Shown here piece after piece: positions 9,058 to 21,147 of a stretch of DNA of 64,000 nt (its first letter is position 1; every line of letters starts with the position of its first letter). The DNA comes from Calamus simplicifolius. Taxonomy: Eukaryota; Streptophyta; Magnoliopsida; Arecales; Arecaceae. The DNA lies in NCBI GenBank assembly GCA_900491605.1, contig UESW01004759.1, positions 137,366 through 201,365 on the forward strand. Direction: 5' to 3'. The notes under the pieces are model-generated. The model had not been told where the DNA came from, ran no database searches, and saw only the letters and a list, made by a program, of their open reading frames with translations. A program made the position numbers and the translations under genes.

Positions 9058-12000
9058 GCTAGGACCATCTTCATCATCATTGCCATCATTGGATGAGGGA
9101 GTCGCCGCTAATGCTTCAGTTATTGATGACGAAAAGCAGTATCTCTCATCCTCCAAGAATGAAAGTTTGATGTCCGGATACTCCTAGATCACCCTCGCCC
9201 ATACCTCGTTCACCCCAACTCGGTATGCCTCCTTCGAAAACTGAATTCACCCTCGAGCGAATTCATCCGATATTTTGTACTTCTCGATCACCAGAGCAAT
9301 TTGATCATTTGCCTCAACTATCCGATGCTCAAGCTCAGAGCACTTCTTTTGACTCGAGGCTAAATCCTCGGTCAGAGCATTTACTTGATTAGCCACCTCG
9401 ACCTTTGTCTTCTCCAGCTAGAGAAGAAAAAATAGTAAATGAAATAAATGGTCAAGTTAGTTCTAACTATGGGGAAGAAATGGGCCGTTACGTGGAAATG
9501 GTAAGAAGATTGTTGGTCCAGATAGCAACCCAAGAGGGGGAGGGGGGTGAATTGGGTTTTTCAAAATTTAAACTCTTTTGAAAAATAAACCCCAGCGGAA
9601 ATAAAAACTTACATTCATACAAATTAAAACAGAATATGCACAATTGGAGAGTTAAAGATAATGAGACAATCACGGCAAACACAGGAGATTTTATAGTGGT
9701 TCAGTGTACCTACACCTACGTCCACTCCCAAGTATCTCTTGGGTCCACACTATAATCAATCTGATTACAACAGAGTTGTTTTGCAAGCTCACAACTCGAA
9801 CTTGTTGTTTTCCCAGGTGCACAACGAACCCAGCTGGTTTTCAAGGCTCACCAGCACAAAACCTTACACCACAAGCAAACTGCTTGCACAAGACTAACAG
9901 CCTCAAAGGAATCAATCCTTCGATTGACCAAGCAAACAATAATCATTTTTACAAAACAAAGGCTCCTCCAATGAGCAAATATACAATAATAGAACACGAA
10001 ATAAAGAGATAGGAATCAAAGCCTGATTTGCAGATCTTGGTGGCTTGCTTCTTCTCTTCTCTTGGATGGATCTTCCTTTAGAATGCTCTTGAAGCTCCGA
10101 AGATCAGAAAACTAGGGCTTGCTTCCTTTCTTGAGATTTCTTCAAAATGAAGCTATGAAAGCTTGAAATATCTCTCTTTTCTTTTGGGGAATCAGTATAA
10201 TCTTTCCTCTCGAATCTTCCCTCTTTTCTTTTCTGATGGATTTCAAAGATTTTTCTCTATTCTTTTCTTTTTGTCTCTCTTCTTGTCTCTCTCTTTTGGA
10301 TGCATCAAACCCTCTTCTTATAGATCAGTTTAATCCATAAATAGTTTAAAACTATCCATTAGAAACAAGTGTAAGAAGGATTAGATCCAAAAATAGCAAT
10401 AGCCATTGGAATTAAAAAGATAAAAATAAAGTTTAGAGTCGTTCTTACAGTTCTGAAGTCGCGTCTGACATTCTGGAGTCGGCTCTAACTTTTCTGGAGT
10501 CGGCTCTAAATCGAAAATCCCCAAATCGCTTGAACTGGAGTCGTCTCTGACTTTTCTAGGGTCGACACAAAAATCTTCTGGAGTCGACTCTAACAGTCCC
10601 GGAGTCGACTCTAAGTAGTGGCCAGAAAAACCACCATTCTGTCTTTTCTGTTGGAGTCGGCTCTAACAGTCCGAGAGTCGGCTCTAACAGTCCGGGAGTC
10701 GACTCTAAGTCCATGCCGATTTCCAGAGTCGACTCTGCAATTCCATATGTCGACTCTAATGTCTAAAATCTTACCTTGACATTAGATTCGAACTAGAACT
10801 TGATTTGTCTTATCATTTTGATTAATAAATCATATCATAAACTGAAAAACTTAATCAAAATCATTAGTAACTTCAAATGTTATACTCAAATAGTTTTGTT
10901 AATCATCAAATCAACAATTGGGTCAACAAAGTCATACCTCTTTGACATAGCGAGCAACTTCGGCTTCTGCTTTCTTGGCCCTTTTCCGAGCCTTCTCCCT
11001 CTCTTTTCTACACCTACTCATGTCCTTCCAGACATGTTCAAGGTCCATCTGGTTCCTGGAGCTACCGGATCGCACTTGACATAGCTCAGCCATAAGATCG
11101 GCAATTTGCTTCTGATAAGACTCGAGTCGAGCCTCAAAATGAGATTTTTCCTCGGCAACCCTACCATTAAGGGAGTCAATTTCCCTTTGGGCCTCACTCT
11201 GGAACCTTAACAATTCTGACCGAGCTTCGTCGGCTACTTTTCGAGCCTCCTCAAGCTTGGTTGCCTTAGCCCAAAGCCATAATGCCTCTGATTGGGCATC
11301 TTCGCCTGATCTTTTGGCTTCATCAAGCTCGGCTTGTACCCTTGTTAATTCTTCTGAGTGCTGATCGGCTGAGTTTATTTTGGCATGAAGTGCCTCAACC
11401 TTGCGCGAGATCTGTCTGTTGCATTCATTGGAGGAGATCAAGCGCTTATAGAGCACCGCTGAAGGAGAATTACCTAAGTAGAGCCAAATGATTAAATTTG
11501 GAAAAACTACGCAACATTATGCAAAACATCTAAGAAAGCAGAGAAAGAAAGAAAGCTCACTCGAATGCAAGAAGAATTTATATCCCTTAAGATGTATTGG
11601 CTGGGGACCGATGCATAGTCATCCAAGTCAGTAGGCATTTCGAATCTCTCAACCAAAAAAGCAACCTTTCGGTGTCTATCCTCTCCTTCTTCGAGATAAA
11701 TGACATGTTCTTTTGCATAAAAAATATTAAAAAATTATCAATATAGGATTGCAACTCTTTAGTAGCACTACTCGAGGGATCAAGGAGGGGCTAAGCCAAC
11801 CTGTCCCCTCCTCGTCACCTACCGACGTCCCCAAAGGCCCCGATTCCTCCATCCTCATCGAGGGAACTCCTTCTCCGCCAGGTGAATCCCTCCTTTCTTC
11901 TCCTCCTCTTGACAAGGGGTAGATTCTGCCGAAGGTGGGACAACACTCACCGCAAGAGTAGCTGCCCAATCTTTGAAAAATAATTCTCTCAACCTCTGCG

Positions 12001-13201
12001 GACTCATAGAGCCCTCCCCTTCAGGGTAATGCACGTCGGTAGCAATGGAATAGTAAAATTTGGTTATCCAAAAATCATCATCCATTGGCTCAAGTGAGCG
12101 ACTAGGCTCATGCTCTTCCCAAGCTGCCACTCCTTCAGCTTCATTCCCAGGTGTCTGCTCTCCAAGTTCTAGTGACAGGATAGGGGCTGGGATCGGCTCC
12201 TCCACAACATTCCCCTCGGCGGCTCAAAGGTCGGGATTCAACTAATTCTTGTGAATGGCTCAGCAGAGCCGGTTGTAATCTAGAAGGAGAGGAAGAAGAT
12301 GGCTTCCGCTCAAGCCTAGCCCTCTTTCCTCTCATGAGAGTCGATGAAATGGTACAACGATGCTTCGTACCCTTTTTTGCTCAAATTGCCATAGTCGATT
12401 GCGAGCATTCCTCTCATCTGAGTTCTAAACTTGGACCTGATCCCTGCGACATACAAACCATCGAACGGTCAGTTATATCCCTGCAAAGACATCAAAACAT
12501 GGAGAAAGTGATATTGCACTTACTTAAGGGGTTGACTCTACTCAACTCGGCATTGTAAAGTGCCTCTTTGGTTAGGAGAGCACCGATTGGGATCACTTTG
12601 CTGCCATAAAGAATGTCGAAGTCCTCCTTCTCCACCTTTGACAGTGTCGGATGCTAGTTTGGCTCCATGGGAGAGGCGCCCATTGGTGAGGAAAGTCGAA
12701 TGTAGCATCCCATTCGATGATAAAAAACTATGACTTCCATCCTTTGATGGAGGTTGGAACCCTAGAAAAACTCTTGAAGTTCTTCCATGGCCCTATGTAG
12801 TGCCTAGACGAATCCTTGGAGGATGTAAGACTATGGCAGGCCCAGAACAAAGGAACCATCGCTTTTATCCCCATGAACGTGCACAAGGAGATGAACCCGA
12901 TAATATAACACCAGCTATTCGGCGTAATCATCATTGGACAGATGCCATAATACCTCATTATGTTGGTTACCAAAGGATTAAGGGGAAAACGAAGACCCAC
13001 CTTGAAGCTTTTCTCATAGAAAAAAGCCCCTGACTCCAGTCAATTAGGTACACTCTGCTCAGGACCAGGGACCCGCATCTGAATGTCACTCGTGAACAAA
13101 TAATCCCAGCGAATCCTCTCCAGGTCTGCAGGGGTCATCGTTGAGGCAGAGTCAGTAGGATGCTCCTTATCTCCCAGATCAATGGAAGAAGCACCAGCCA
13201 T
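9058..13201 (-). pseudogene. antisense gene of T1 (gypsy-type transposon protein with coiled coil), broken
   Basis: Read on the minus strand, against the LTR direction. It starts MAGASSIDLG at 13201. Its N-terminal domain (GLRFPLNPLVTNIMRYYGICPMMITPNSW, 12900-13000) matches the pattern of the plant 'putative gypsy type transposon' domain (about PF04195). A low-complexity acidic/Pro-rich middle (11727-12335) follows, then a long coiled coil (10932-11456: VQAELDEAKRSGEDAQSEALW and onward). Exon-like pieces are separated by short gaps and several stops and frameshifts. A solo SIRE LTR splits it at 9511-10928; the C-terminal coiled coil resumes at 9510-9058 (VEVANQVNALTEDLASSQKK). Sister genes: 18124-20284 and 43828-46766. 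Confidence 0.65.
9511..10928 (-). repeat. solo SIRE-type LTR inserted in T1 (1418 bp)
   Basis: A complete LTR in minus orientation: TGTTGGTCC at 9511 is the complement of the LTR end and ...GGGTCAACA at 10928 the complement of the start. No primer site or internal sequence adjoins it, so it is a solo LTR. Flanks AAGAT and AAGTC agree at only three of five positions. It carries four exact copies of the 10-bp palindrome GAGTCGACTC (10581, 10602, 10696, 10726) and many GGAGTCGGCTC variants between 10437 and 10760. A weaker TATA-like box (CTATAAGAAG on the minus strand) lies near 10320. Confidence 0.85.
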
Positions 13202-13526
13202 GTTTGATCTTGGGTCAAAGATGTTCGGTCCATTGAAGATGAAGAATATAGAGAAAAAACGCAGTAGAAGGTAACGCTGCTCAACTCATTTTAAACCATT
13301 TCGGCGAGGCAAGAATCCCCATGCGTCGCCAAACCTTGAGACTGCCACGCGCCATTCCACCCATGGCCTACAGCAAAAGGCGAGAGGTTTTCTCCTCGTT
13401 CGACGGAAAGAATTGATGAAGCGCACAACATGCCTTTGCATGTTTGAATTCCCCCAATTAAATAAAGCTTCCTGGAATTATACTCCCTATGCCCGAGCCT
13501 ACGCTTCGGGCTAGGGAGTGGGGGCA
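13202..13526 (+). other. T1 spacer between antisense gene start and LTR, with polypurine tract
   Basis: Contains the upstream (promoter-side) region of the antisense gene and, at its right end, 'tatactccctatgcccgagcctacgcttcgggctagggagtgggggca', shared with T4 at 47110-47159. No ORF of note. Confidence 0.55.
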
Positions 13527-14374
13527 TGTGATGAGAGGCAAACTCGCCATTACGTTAATATCTATGCATGTGTCAAAAATGTTAGGATCACTTTCAATTT
13601 CTGCCTGCTAGATGTTGTGTTTGAAAAAAGACAAAATCTCCCTGTCTCGATAGGGCCAAGCCATCTCTCCATCCTGACAGAGCTGAGCTACTTCCTCATC
13701 TCAGCAGGACCAAGCCATCTCTCCATCCTAGCAGAGTCGAGTTACTTCCTCGTCTCGGCAAGGCCAAACCATTCTCATACCTCGGCAGGCCCAAAGTAGC
13801 CAAAAAATCAAACATGACCCTTCAGCCATGTCAACTCTCATCACCTCAAAAGGAAAATCGATCTAGGTACAGCCTATTACCTATAAATAACCAGATAATA
13901 GAATAACCGAATCTCAAAGCTTTGAATCAGCCTCTTCAGCCCTCGATCCTCGTAACAAATAGGATTTGAATCTCACCGGCCTCGTAACAAACTTGATTCA
14001 AATCAGATTCCTATCATCCTGGGTCTCCATTTCCCAAGACACGTTCGAAGAGTCAGGTGAACAAACCATCAATATTCAGACAGTGTATAAATACCTTTCC
14101 CTAAACTCTTTTAGGTATGCTCACTCTCACTGAGAAAACTCCATTGAAGCTTCTCGAGAGGCCATTCTTGAGGGACTCTTCTGCGAGAGCCTTCTCCTCA
14201 TATCTGCTTCTTGTAAATCTCCACTGACTTGGGCATCGAAGGGTCCTCCGCAAAGGGCCACCCCCAACACTCTCTACTCGAGTACTGTCTTGCAGGTTCA
14301 CCCAGACAAGGGGCAGGCATCCAGTTCCAGTGTTGGGCTGCACCCGAGTCAGAGAACGGATTTCTATGGCAACA
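13527..14374 (+). repeat. 3' LTR of T1 (848 bp)
   Basis: Starts TGTGATGAGAGGC after the purine tract, ends GGCAACA. It contains a short array with a 63-bp period (13640-13800, 'ctcggcaggaccaagccatctctccatc...'), a TATA box TATAAATA at 14086-14093 and the family-specific end 'actgacttgggcatcgaagggtcctc'. The sequence after 14374 is LINE-like, with no primer site, confirming it as the 3' LTR. Confidence 0.8.
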
Positions 14375-15868
14375 GGATAAGATAGACAAAAGCAACTCAC
14401 TTTATTGACATATCTAATTCAAATGCAAAGAAATGCGTTATTAAAATTTAAAGTTGGAACTTTTATTATCAAGCAGTGGGTGTGGCTGATAGCACAAGCT
14501 CCAATTCCCTAAATATCAATAGATTTAATTTATACATATTTATAAAGGTACTTAACCAAGATCAGTCCCAAGCCCGGATAAAGAAGAAGGGTTGCATTAG
14601 GTAGCTGACAGCCAACGTAAAACTTCATTAGATCCTTTAAAAATGAATCTAATAAATTAAACTATGCGAAAAGATAGGACGTTTCCGTTAAGAGACGCAT
14701 TGCATATGCCTCTGAATGTTTCAAAAAATGAGCAAGAAGCATTGCATCGGTGCTCGAATGCGGTGATAAATGAGCAACGGTTCTTATATTATGGACAAGT
14801 GCGGGTAAAGAAGTTAGTCTGTGATAGCCAACTTAGAGTAGCAACTTGAAACATAGGAACACTAATAGGTAAAGCTATGAAGATAGTGGATAATATGATT
14901 AGGAGAAAAATAAATATAATATACTTCTTAGAAACTAAATGGATAGATGAAAGATCTAGAGAAATAGAAAATACAAGATATAAATTATATTATATTAGAA
15001 GATATAAAAATAGAAATGGAGTATGAATAATTGTAGATATGAATTTTAAAGGTAACTAGGAAAGGAGACCGGATTATATCACTAAAACTTATAATTAAAA
15101 ATAATATAATTAACATAATTAGTGCATATGCACTACAAGTAGGATTAAATCAACAAACTAAGACACAATTTTGAAAAGATATAGATGAAGTAATGCAAGA
15201 AATATTACAAGGAGAAAAGATATATATATAGAAGAAAATTTTAATAGACATATAGGAAAATAGAGGAATGGATATGAAATAGTACATGAACGATATAGAT
15301 TTGGAGATAGAAATGAAGCATGTATGAGCTTATTAGATTTTACGGTGGCATATGATCTAACAATAGCAAACACTATTTTAAAAAGCAAGATGAACATTTA
15401 ATAACATTTAAAAGTAAATCTAATAAAAGTCAAATAGACTTTTTTTTAACTAGAAATGTAGATAAAATAACATGCAAAAACTATAAAGTTATTCTAGGAG
15501 AAAGTTTAACTTCACAATATAGGATATGATAGCAGACATATGGATAAAAATAAAATTTAAAGTAAAATATAAAATTATTAATCCAAAAATTAAATAGTAA
15601 AACTTGAAAGGAGAAAAATTAAAATTATATAAAGAAAAGTTAGTAAGAGTAAAGACTGAATATAGATAGTGTTCCCAACTTAATATTGAAAAAAGTAACT
15701 AAATACATAAAAAATATAGCAAAAAAAGTTTTAGGAGAATCAAAAAGAGTAGGACTATTTGGAAAGAAAACTTGATGGCAGAACGAAAAAATTCAAGCTG
15801 CCATCAAGATTAAAAGGACAAACTATAAAATTAGTTAAGAGGCTAGGGAAGAAGAAAGTCTTAAAAAG
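14375..15868 (+). pseudogene. decayed RTE-type LINE, 5' part with endonuclease domain
   Basis: The leader near 14560-14625 (aagcccggataaagaagaagggttg...ttaggtagctgacagcc) is the usual 5' region of plant RTE LINEs. From about 14840 one can read, with many stops and shifts, the apurinic endonuclease domain: VGTLIGKAMKIVDNMIRRKINIIYFLETKW, then IIVDMNFKG, SAYALQVG-like codons near 15120 and an internal stretch KIQAAIKIKR near 15790. The reverse transcriptase is missing; the copy is cut by a SIRE LTR at 15869. Strongly AT-biased, so probably an old copy. Confidence 0.6.
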
Positions 15869-16707
15869 TGTTTCCTAGATGTAGCAACCCAAGAGGGGAA
15901 TAAACTGAGCTTCTTAAAATTATTTAGCAAAGATGTACACTTGACATAAATCAAAATTTAATTGCAAGTGATGTGTGGTGAAGTAAAGAGATAATAGAGG
16001 CAATCAAGCAATCACAAACACAAGAAGGTTTATAGTGGTTCGGTGCCAAACCCAGCACCTACATCCATTCTCAAGAACTCCTTAAAAATTTTACTCCAAT
16101 CGTTTCACCAAACGATTACAATCTCTAGCCTTTTCGACTAGCTACTTGTTACACGGCACAAGGCAGCCTTACACCTAGCCTTCCGGGCTAGTCTCTTATT
16201 TTCGAGCACAAGGGAGCCTTTCACAACCTAGTCTTCCAAGCTAGCCTCTTGTTTTTTAGGCACAAGGGGACCTTACATAACAGTCACAATAGTATCAAGA
16301 TTTAAGTACAACAAACTCCTAATATGAGCGAATGAAACAATGAAAGATCACTTTATAAATTTTGGAGATTCTGGCTTCTTTCTTGGGATGAGCTTTGAGA
16401 AATGAATGAAGCCTTCTTGTGGTCATTGGAGCCTTGGATAATGCCTTTAATAAATTTGAACTTCTCCTTGTAAGCTTTTGAATGCATCATATCTCTTCTT
16501 TAAATGCTCTCAATCACTTGAATAAATACTTCAACAACTCTTATAATGATTCTCAAATGAAAGCTCAACTACTACACTTCTCTTTTACAATAACTTCCCA
16601 TAGATTTTTAACAAGATTTTCACTCTATTTTTTACACGATTTTCTTCTCTATTTTTTACTTTCTAATCTGCTGCAAAAACAGTGTTATAGGAAGTATTTA
16701 TACAATC
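15869..16707 (-). repeat. partial SIRE LTR, type A, minus orientation
   Basis: Begins TGTTTCCTAGATGTAGCAACCC, the complement of the S3 LTR end with a few changes, and continues through the complement of the 'cttgtgcc...aagaggctagcc' repeats (16150-16270) and the 'gtttatagtggttcggtgcc' block. It is cut at about 16707 where the T2 LTR starts, so the U3 half is missing. Confidence 0.75.
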
Positions 16708-17479
16708 TGTTGCCACCAAGTCACGTTCCTCGAATGTCGGGTAACGAAGAGGATCCTGAAGCATCGTGGGTGCACTTGGGAAATCTTCTAACTCCTCCTC
16801 GATGGGATTCCTGCAAGAAAATCTTTGAGGATCTGTCACATTGGTGGAGACCCTCCGATGCTCAAATAAGCCACTTGGAAAATAGAGAAGAAAGAGCTAA
16901 AGGAATTAACTAAAGAAACTTGGAGTTTGGATCCCTTCTCTTGTTATGAGCGAAGGTTCTTATACCTGTCTGGAAGTCCCTCTTATCAGCTTTTGGAAGG
17001 TTGTTGATTTCAAGACGTATTGTCTGGTAGTGGACAGGCACAAGGCTGACGTGATAAGTCGTTACAACCACTGAGCACGTCAGAGGTGGTCCTGCCTGCC
17101 AGTCCCCTACCAGATGCGGTGCCATAAATGGTAGGTGGGCCTAGTCATGTTAGGCGTGTGCCATAACGAGTAGTGGCCATGCACAGTTGTAGGTGGTTGG
17201 TGGGCCACGCGGCGGTTGCAGATGGGCCACGTGAAAGTTGTAGGTGGCCCGAGGCTGAGGGGATCTTGAAGTCTGAGGCCGAGGGGACCTGAGTCCGAGG
17301 CCGAGGGGACCTTGGAGTATGAGGCCGGAGGGATCTGGAGTTCAAGGCCGAGGGAACCTTGGAGTCCGAGCTCGAGGGGACCTGGAGTCCAAGGCCGAGG
17401 GGACCTTGGAGTCTGAGGCTGGGGTTCCATCAGTTGCCCCTCCCATTAGCCCTAACATAGCTTGATCAGCCACATCAGA
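16708..17479 (-). repeat. 3' LTR of T2 (about 772 bp)
   Basis: Starts TGTTGCCACC (complement of the GGCAACA end). At 16830-16865 it has 'ggtggagaccctccgatgctcaaataagc', the complement of the end block shared by the Tat-type LTRs. The region 17240-17430 is an array of about 28-30 bp units ('ggccgaggggaccttggagtctga'). The far end at about 17479 abuts 'tgccccctcatccctgag', the complement of the purine tract. The first LTR base pair reads TC rather than TG, a decayed end. Confidence 0.68.
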
Positions 17480-18123
17480 TGCCCCCTCATCCCTGAGACA
17501 ATGCGGGTCCACTTCCCACCTGGCGAAAGGGGCATAAAAACTCTAGGTGGCTGATCCCGGTGCGTTGCCATTCATGGAGGGGCGTGTGTCCTTGGGGATA
17601 GTGGTTCTTCAATGCAGGTGATATGGGGCATCATAATGCTATCGCTCCTGCCAATAGTCAGATATAGGAGAATCCTTCTCGAAACAGGGGAGTCCTTTCG
17701 GAACCCAAGGAAAAGCAACCACCATCATTGCCATCGTGGTGCTGACGTTATCGATCTCCTATGATTGGCTGAAATAGCGCGCCCTGCGCGTTGAATGTTT
17801 GTCGAGGCGACATCACCAATAGTGGGTATGCACATGGCTGACTGGACTAGGTGGGATAATTCGAAAATGATGTATAGCTGGGAGAAGGGCTCTGGACCTG
17901 ACATTTCGCTTCCGACATCTTCATCTTCCTCTTCGAGCTCACACCCCGCCCAAGTTTTCCTTCCTCAAACCTTACTGTTTTCCTTGCCGTTCTTCTTCCT
18001 TTACCCAGGTCAGTCCTTCCGATCCTTTCCTATTTTTCCTTCATGGCCTCTTCTCCTTCTTGGTCTTCCTCCGCCCCACCCGAGGATCAATTTTCCTCGT
18101 GATAGCAGACCTCTCCATCTCCC
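17480..18123 (+). other. T2 region upstream of the antisense gene
   Basis: Lies between the purine tract and the first plausible ATG of the antisense gene. An open frame from 17868 (MMYSWEKGSGPD, then a Ser run and Leu/Pro-rich residues) could be an N-terminal extension or an untranslated leader; I cannot decide. No other feature seen. Confidence 0.4.
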
Positions 18124-20284
18124 ATGCCCTCATGGTCTTCTTCTTCCTCCTCCTCCGAGGACCTTGTTCCTTTGTCTCAACAGTGGGTCATCAGCCAGGC
18201 CCCGCCAGGGGTCGCCCGATGGCTGCCAGTCCCCCCTAGAGTTAGAGCGAAATCCTCGAAAGGGGCCGCCTCTACCCTGATCGACCAAGAGCTGGTGAAC
18301 CTTAGGGCCCGGTATGGGATCCCGAGCAGTGTCTAGCTGTTCATTTCCACCCCTAATGATAGGGTGATCTCCTTCCAACCTGGAAGAATCGCCCTATATG
18401 AAGTATCCCTCAGGGTGGGTCTTCGTCTGCCCCTTCATCCCTTTGTCAATAACCTCCTTGACCGATACACCCTAACACCCACGCAATTGGTTTCGAATTC
18501 TATTCGAACCATCTGCAGCTTCATAGTGTTGTGTCATCTCCAGGGCATAAAGGCTAGGGTTTCCCATTTTTGCTACTTCTACACCCTCCACCATCAGTCA
18601 GGTTGGTGGTTGTTCCAGCCTAGGCTCGCTGAAACCTCAAGCTGGGTCTTCCAACCTCTGTCAAAGCATGGAAGACCCGATTTTTCTTTACTGATCTCAA
18701 GAGTGTGAGGCCAAGCTAGGGGGACCCGAATGTGGGGCCAAACAAAGACTAGTCAGTGATCTCGAGGGATAAGGAGGCATTCGTGCAACTGCTGACCACA
18801 CTAATCCCCTGCTGCAACTAGCTCTTGTCGAGGAGAATCTTTGGCTTACGGGTATCTTCCAGAGCAGTGGTGAGCAGTGCAAACCTTTCCCAATTCCTTC
18901 TCTTTCCCCCTCTTCTTTCTTTTTTTTTAATATTGTCCTTTTAACTTGCACAGTTATAAAAATACTGGCCCATGTCACGAGGAGAGTGCTGGTCAAGAGA
19001 AAAAAGGGCCATTGATGGCACCGAGGGTTCGAGCGGAAGGCCATGGACTTGGACTCCGAACCGGTCCCCGACCCCCTTAATGCGCAAGTCCTAGGAGGAT
19101 CGGGAGCCCATTCCCGCCGTCAACCTCATGGCCGACACAACCCCAGAGGGAGCGAGGGTTGGGGTGGTTATTCTACCTGTAGAACCCACCACCTTGGCCA
19201 TGGAACAGGCTCGCCCGAAAGCAGGGCCGATCCTAGATGAAGGCTTGCCTATAGGAGAGTAGGCGAGTGAAGAACACCCAATGGCAGCAGGGCCGTCAGT
19301 GGAGGAGATGCCGTCAGTCTCCGGCATGGCACCTACAGCATCGAGACCGGCCGAGGCCACAAAGGGAGGTGAGGCGGGGCAATCCCTTCTTGGCCCTCGG
19401 TGATAAACAATGACCGCAAGGCGAAGCGGCTGATCTCCCATATCTATTTGCCGGAGTTCCAAGGAGAGCTCAACCGTCAAGGGGCTTCAGCCTTCTTACG
19501 AGAAGCCTTCATTTCTCATCTATGGGTTAGTACTTCACTTCATAAAAAAATTTCCTAAAAATTTTACTGTTTCATGCTGACAATGGCTTTGGTGCAATCG
19601 GTAAACTCCCTGACTGCTATGAGGGACATCCTCATCCAAGGTGAGGATGTCCTCCGCTAAACTCAACAAGAGGTCACCGACACCCGGACCCAGGCCGAGA
19701 GGGTAGAGGAAGCACTAGGGGCGGCGCAGATCGAACAAGCAAAGGAGCTCAAGGAGGCTAAGCGTCAGGTGGTAGCCGAGTTGAAGCGCACCCAGGTGGT
19801 CGAGGAATAGTTAGGAGCCGCTATGGCAGCCATCACTACTCGGGACCTTTGGATTGACGCCCTCTCCATTAAGGTGAAAGCGGTCGAGGAGTGGGCCGAG
19901 AATACGAAAGAGATTGCTCAAACGGTCGATGCCTGGGTGGCAGAGAGGGAGGCTGCAGCCTGAGAAGTGGAGAGAAGAGCCACTACCAAAGGAAGGGCTA
20001 CTACCGCCGAGGATAGGGCTGTTGCCACCGAGAATAGGGCTGCAGCTGCCGAGAGAAAATCCATTGAGGCAGTGGATGACTTTCGAAAGTCTGCTGACTT
20101 CGCGGATGAGCTGGCCGAGGCCTCTGCTGACATCTACCTCTAGAGCTTCCAGGATGGCAAGAAGAAGGTAGGTAGAGTCTATGGCCTCTTGGGTGTTGAG
20201 GACATCGAGCCGAACAAGGTGCTAGAGGAGCCGCCCGTGGCACCGAGGCCAGTCGATGATGAGTCCGCACCGGTCGAGGCCTGA
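18124..20284 (+). pseudogene. antisense gene of T2 (gypsy-type transposon protein with coiled coil), broken
   Basis: Plus strand, against the T2 LTR direction. It starts MPSWSSSSSS at 18124 and is interrupted by a TAG at about 18334. The domain GLRLPLHPFVNNLLDRYTLTPTQLVSNS (18415-18500) aligns with GLRFPLNPLV in T1 and GFRFPLHPLV in T4 (about PF04195). A likely intron is 18870-18953 (GTGAGC...TGCACAG), another near 19525. The C-terminal part (19680-20284) is a coiled coil rich in Glu/Ala with repeated ATTxxRAT/AAAERK units, ending ...DESAPVEA at the TGA 20282-20284. Several in-frame stops (for example 19808 and 19960) make it non-functional. Confidence 0.62.
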
Positions 20285-20679
20285 ACATTCTTTTTTTCTA
20301 TTGAACTCCGACTTGGTCGTCGTTTTGTAAATGTTTGCTAAGTAATGAAAGTGAATATTTTTTGAGATTTTTGCCTTGAAAATTCTTTTGGATACTTAAC
20401 TGCGTGTAGTGCATTCTTCCTTGGTCCGCGTTAGGAGGATCCCGATAGGACTACATTGGTTCAGTGCTTACTGTAAGTGGGCTTAAGACTTAGTGGTAGT
20501 GTCAAGGCAGATCCTAGAGTAAGCGCCAAGGTTGGCCCTAGAACTAACCTTTGTGAAGACTTGGGTCGGTCTTGGGCATTGCTCTCGAGTTAGGTTTACA
20601 GCGCCAATCTGTCATCGGGGCTTTAGGGCCGGCCGGGGTTAGCTCTTGGGTGCATAGCCAGTCTCGGGCTTTAGACGCC
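20285..20679 (+). other. 3' tail of the T2 antisense gene
   Basis: Non-coding, T-rich, with 'taatgaaagtgaatattttttgag' near 20343 that could serve as a polyadenylation region. Degenerate repeat units begin near 20560. Confidence 0.4.
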
Positions 20680-21147
20680 AATGCTGAAGTTGGTCTTTGT
20701 GCCGACCCAAAGTTGATCTTCGGTGCTGAGCTGGCCTTGAGCTTTCAGTGCTGACTGGAGCCGGATTTTGGTACCAAGCTGGCCTCGGGCTTTTAGTGCC
20801 GACTAGAGTCGAGCTTTCAGTGCTGATTGGAGTCAGGCTTTGGTGTCGAGCTAGCCTCGAGCTTTCAGTGCTGACCAGAGTTGGGCTTTGGTACTGAGCT
20901 GGCCTTAAGATTTCAGTGCCGACTAGAGTCGGGTTTTGGTGCTGAGCTGGCCTCGGGCTTTCAGTGCCGAGCGGAGTTGAGCTTTGGGACCGAGATGGCC
21001 TCGAGCTTTCAGTGCTGACCAGAGTCAGGCTTTGATGCTGAGCTGACCTTGAGCTTTCAATACCAACCGAAGTCAGGCTTTGGTGCCAAGCTAGCCTCGA
21101 GCTTTCAGTGCCGACCGAAGTCGGGCTTTGGTGCCAAGCTGGCCTTG
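20680..21147 (+). repeat. 48-bp tandem repeat array in T2
   Basis: About ten degenerate units of roughly 48 bp with the skeleton 'gagctggcctcgggctttcagtgccgaccggagtcgggctttggtgc'. The array sits just past the 3' end of the antisense gene, the same place as the arrays in T4 (43420-43556) and, by position, T3. It is truncated by G1. Long open frames on its minus strand are a by-product of the period being a multiple of three. Confidence 0.75.

Larger units (their letters stand above)
9058..14374 (+). mobile_element. T1: 3' part of a Tat-type Ty3/gypsy element, split by a solo LTR
   Basis: Element orientation is plus: a purine tract (GGGAGTGGGGG, 13514-13524) directly precedes an LTR at 13527-14374. 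The internal part carries an antisense gene (start 13201, minus strand) continuing across the solo LTR at 9511-10928 into 9058-9510. The left side is cut by S2 at 9057/9058, so gag, pol and 5' LTR are absent. The last 150 bp of the LTR match T3, T4 and T5 LTR ends; T5 has a gypsy primer site and gag, which fixes the superfamily. Confidence 0.75.
16708..21147 (-). mobile_element. T2: 3' part of a Tat-type Ty3/gypsy element
   Basis: Minus orientation: LTR at 16708-17479, then internal sequence with an antisense gene on the plus strand (18124-20284), its 3' tail (20285-20560) and a 48-bp repeat array (about 20680-21147). The right side is cut by the insertion of G1 at 21148. Same arrangement as T1 and T4 but in opposite orientation, which makes the antisense relation a family property. 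Confidence 0.72.

Noticed and set aside
9506..10933. AAGAT / AAGTC as target duplication of the solo LTR
   Set aside because: Only three of five bases agree; not strong enough to call a duplication.
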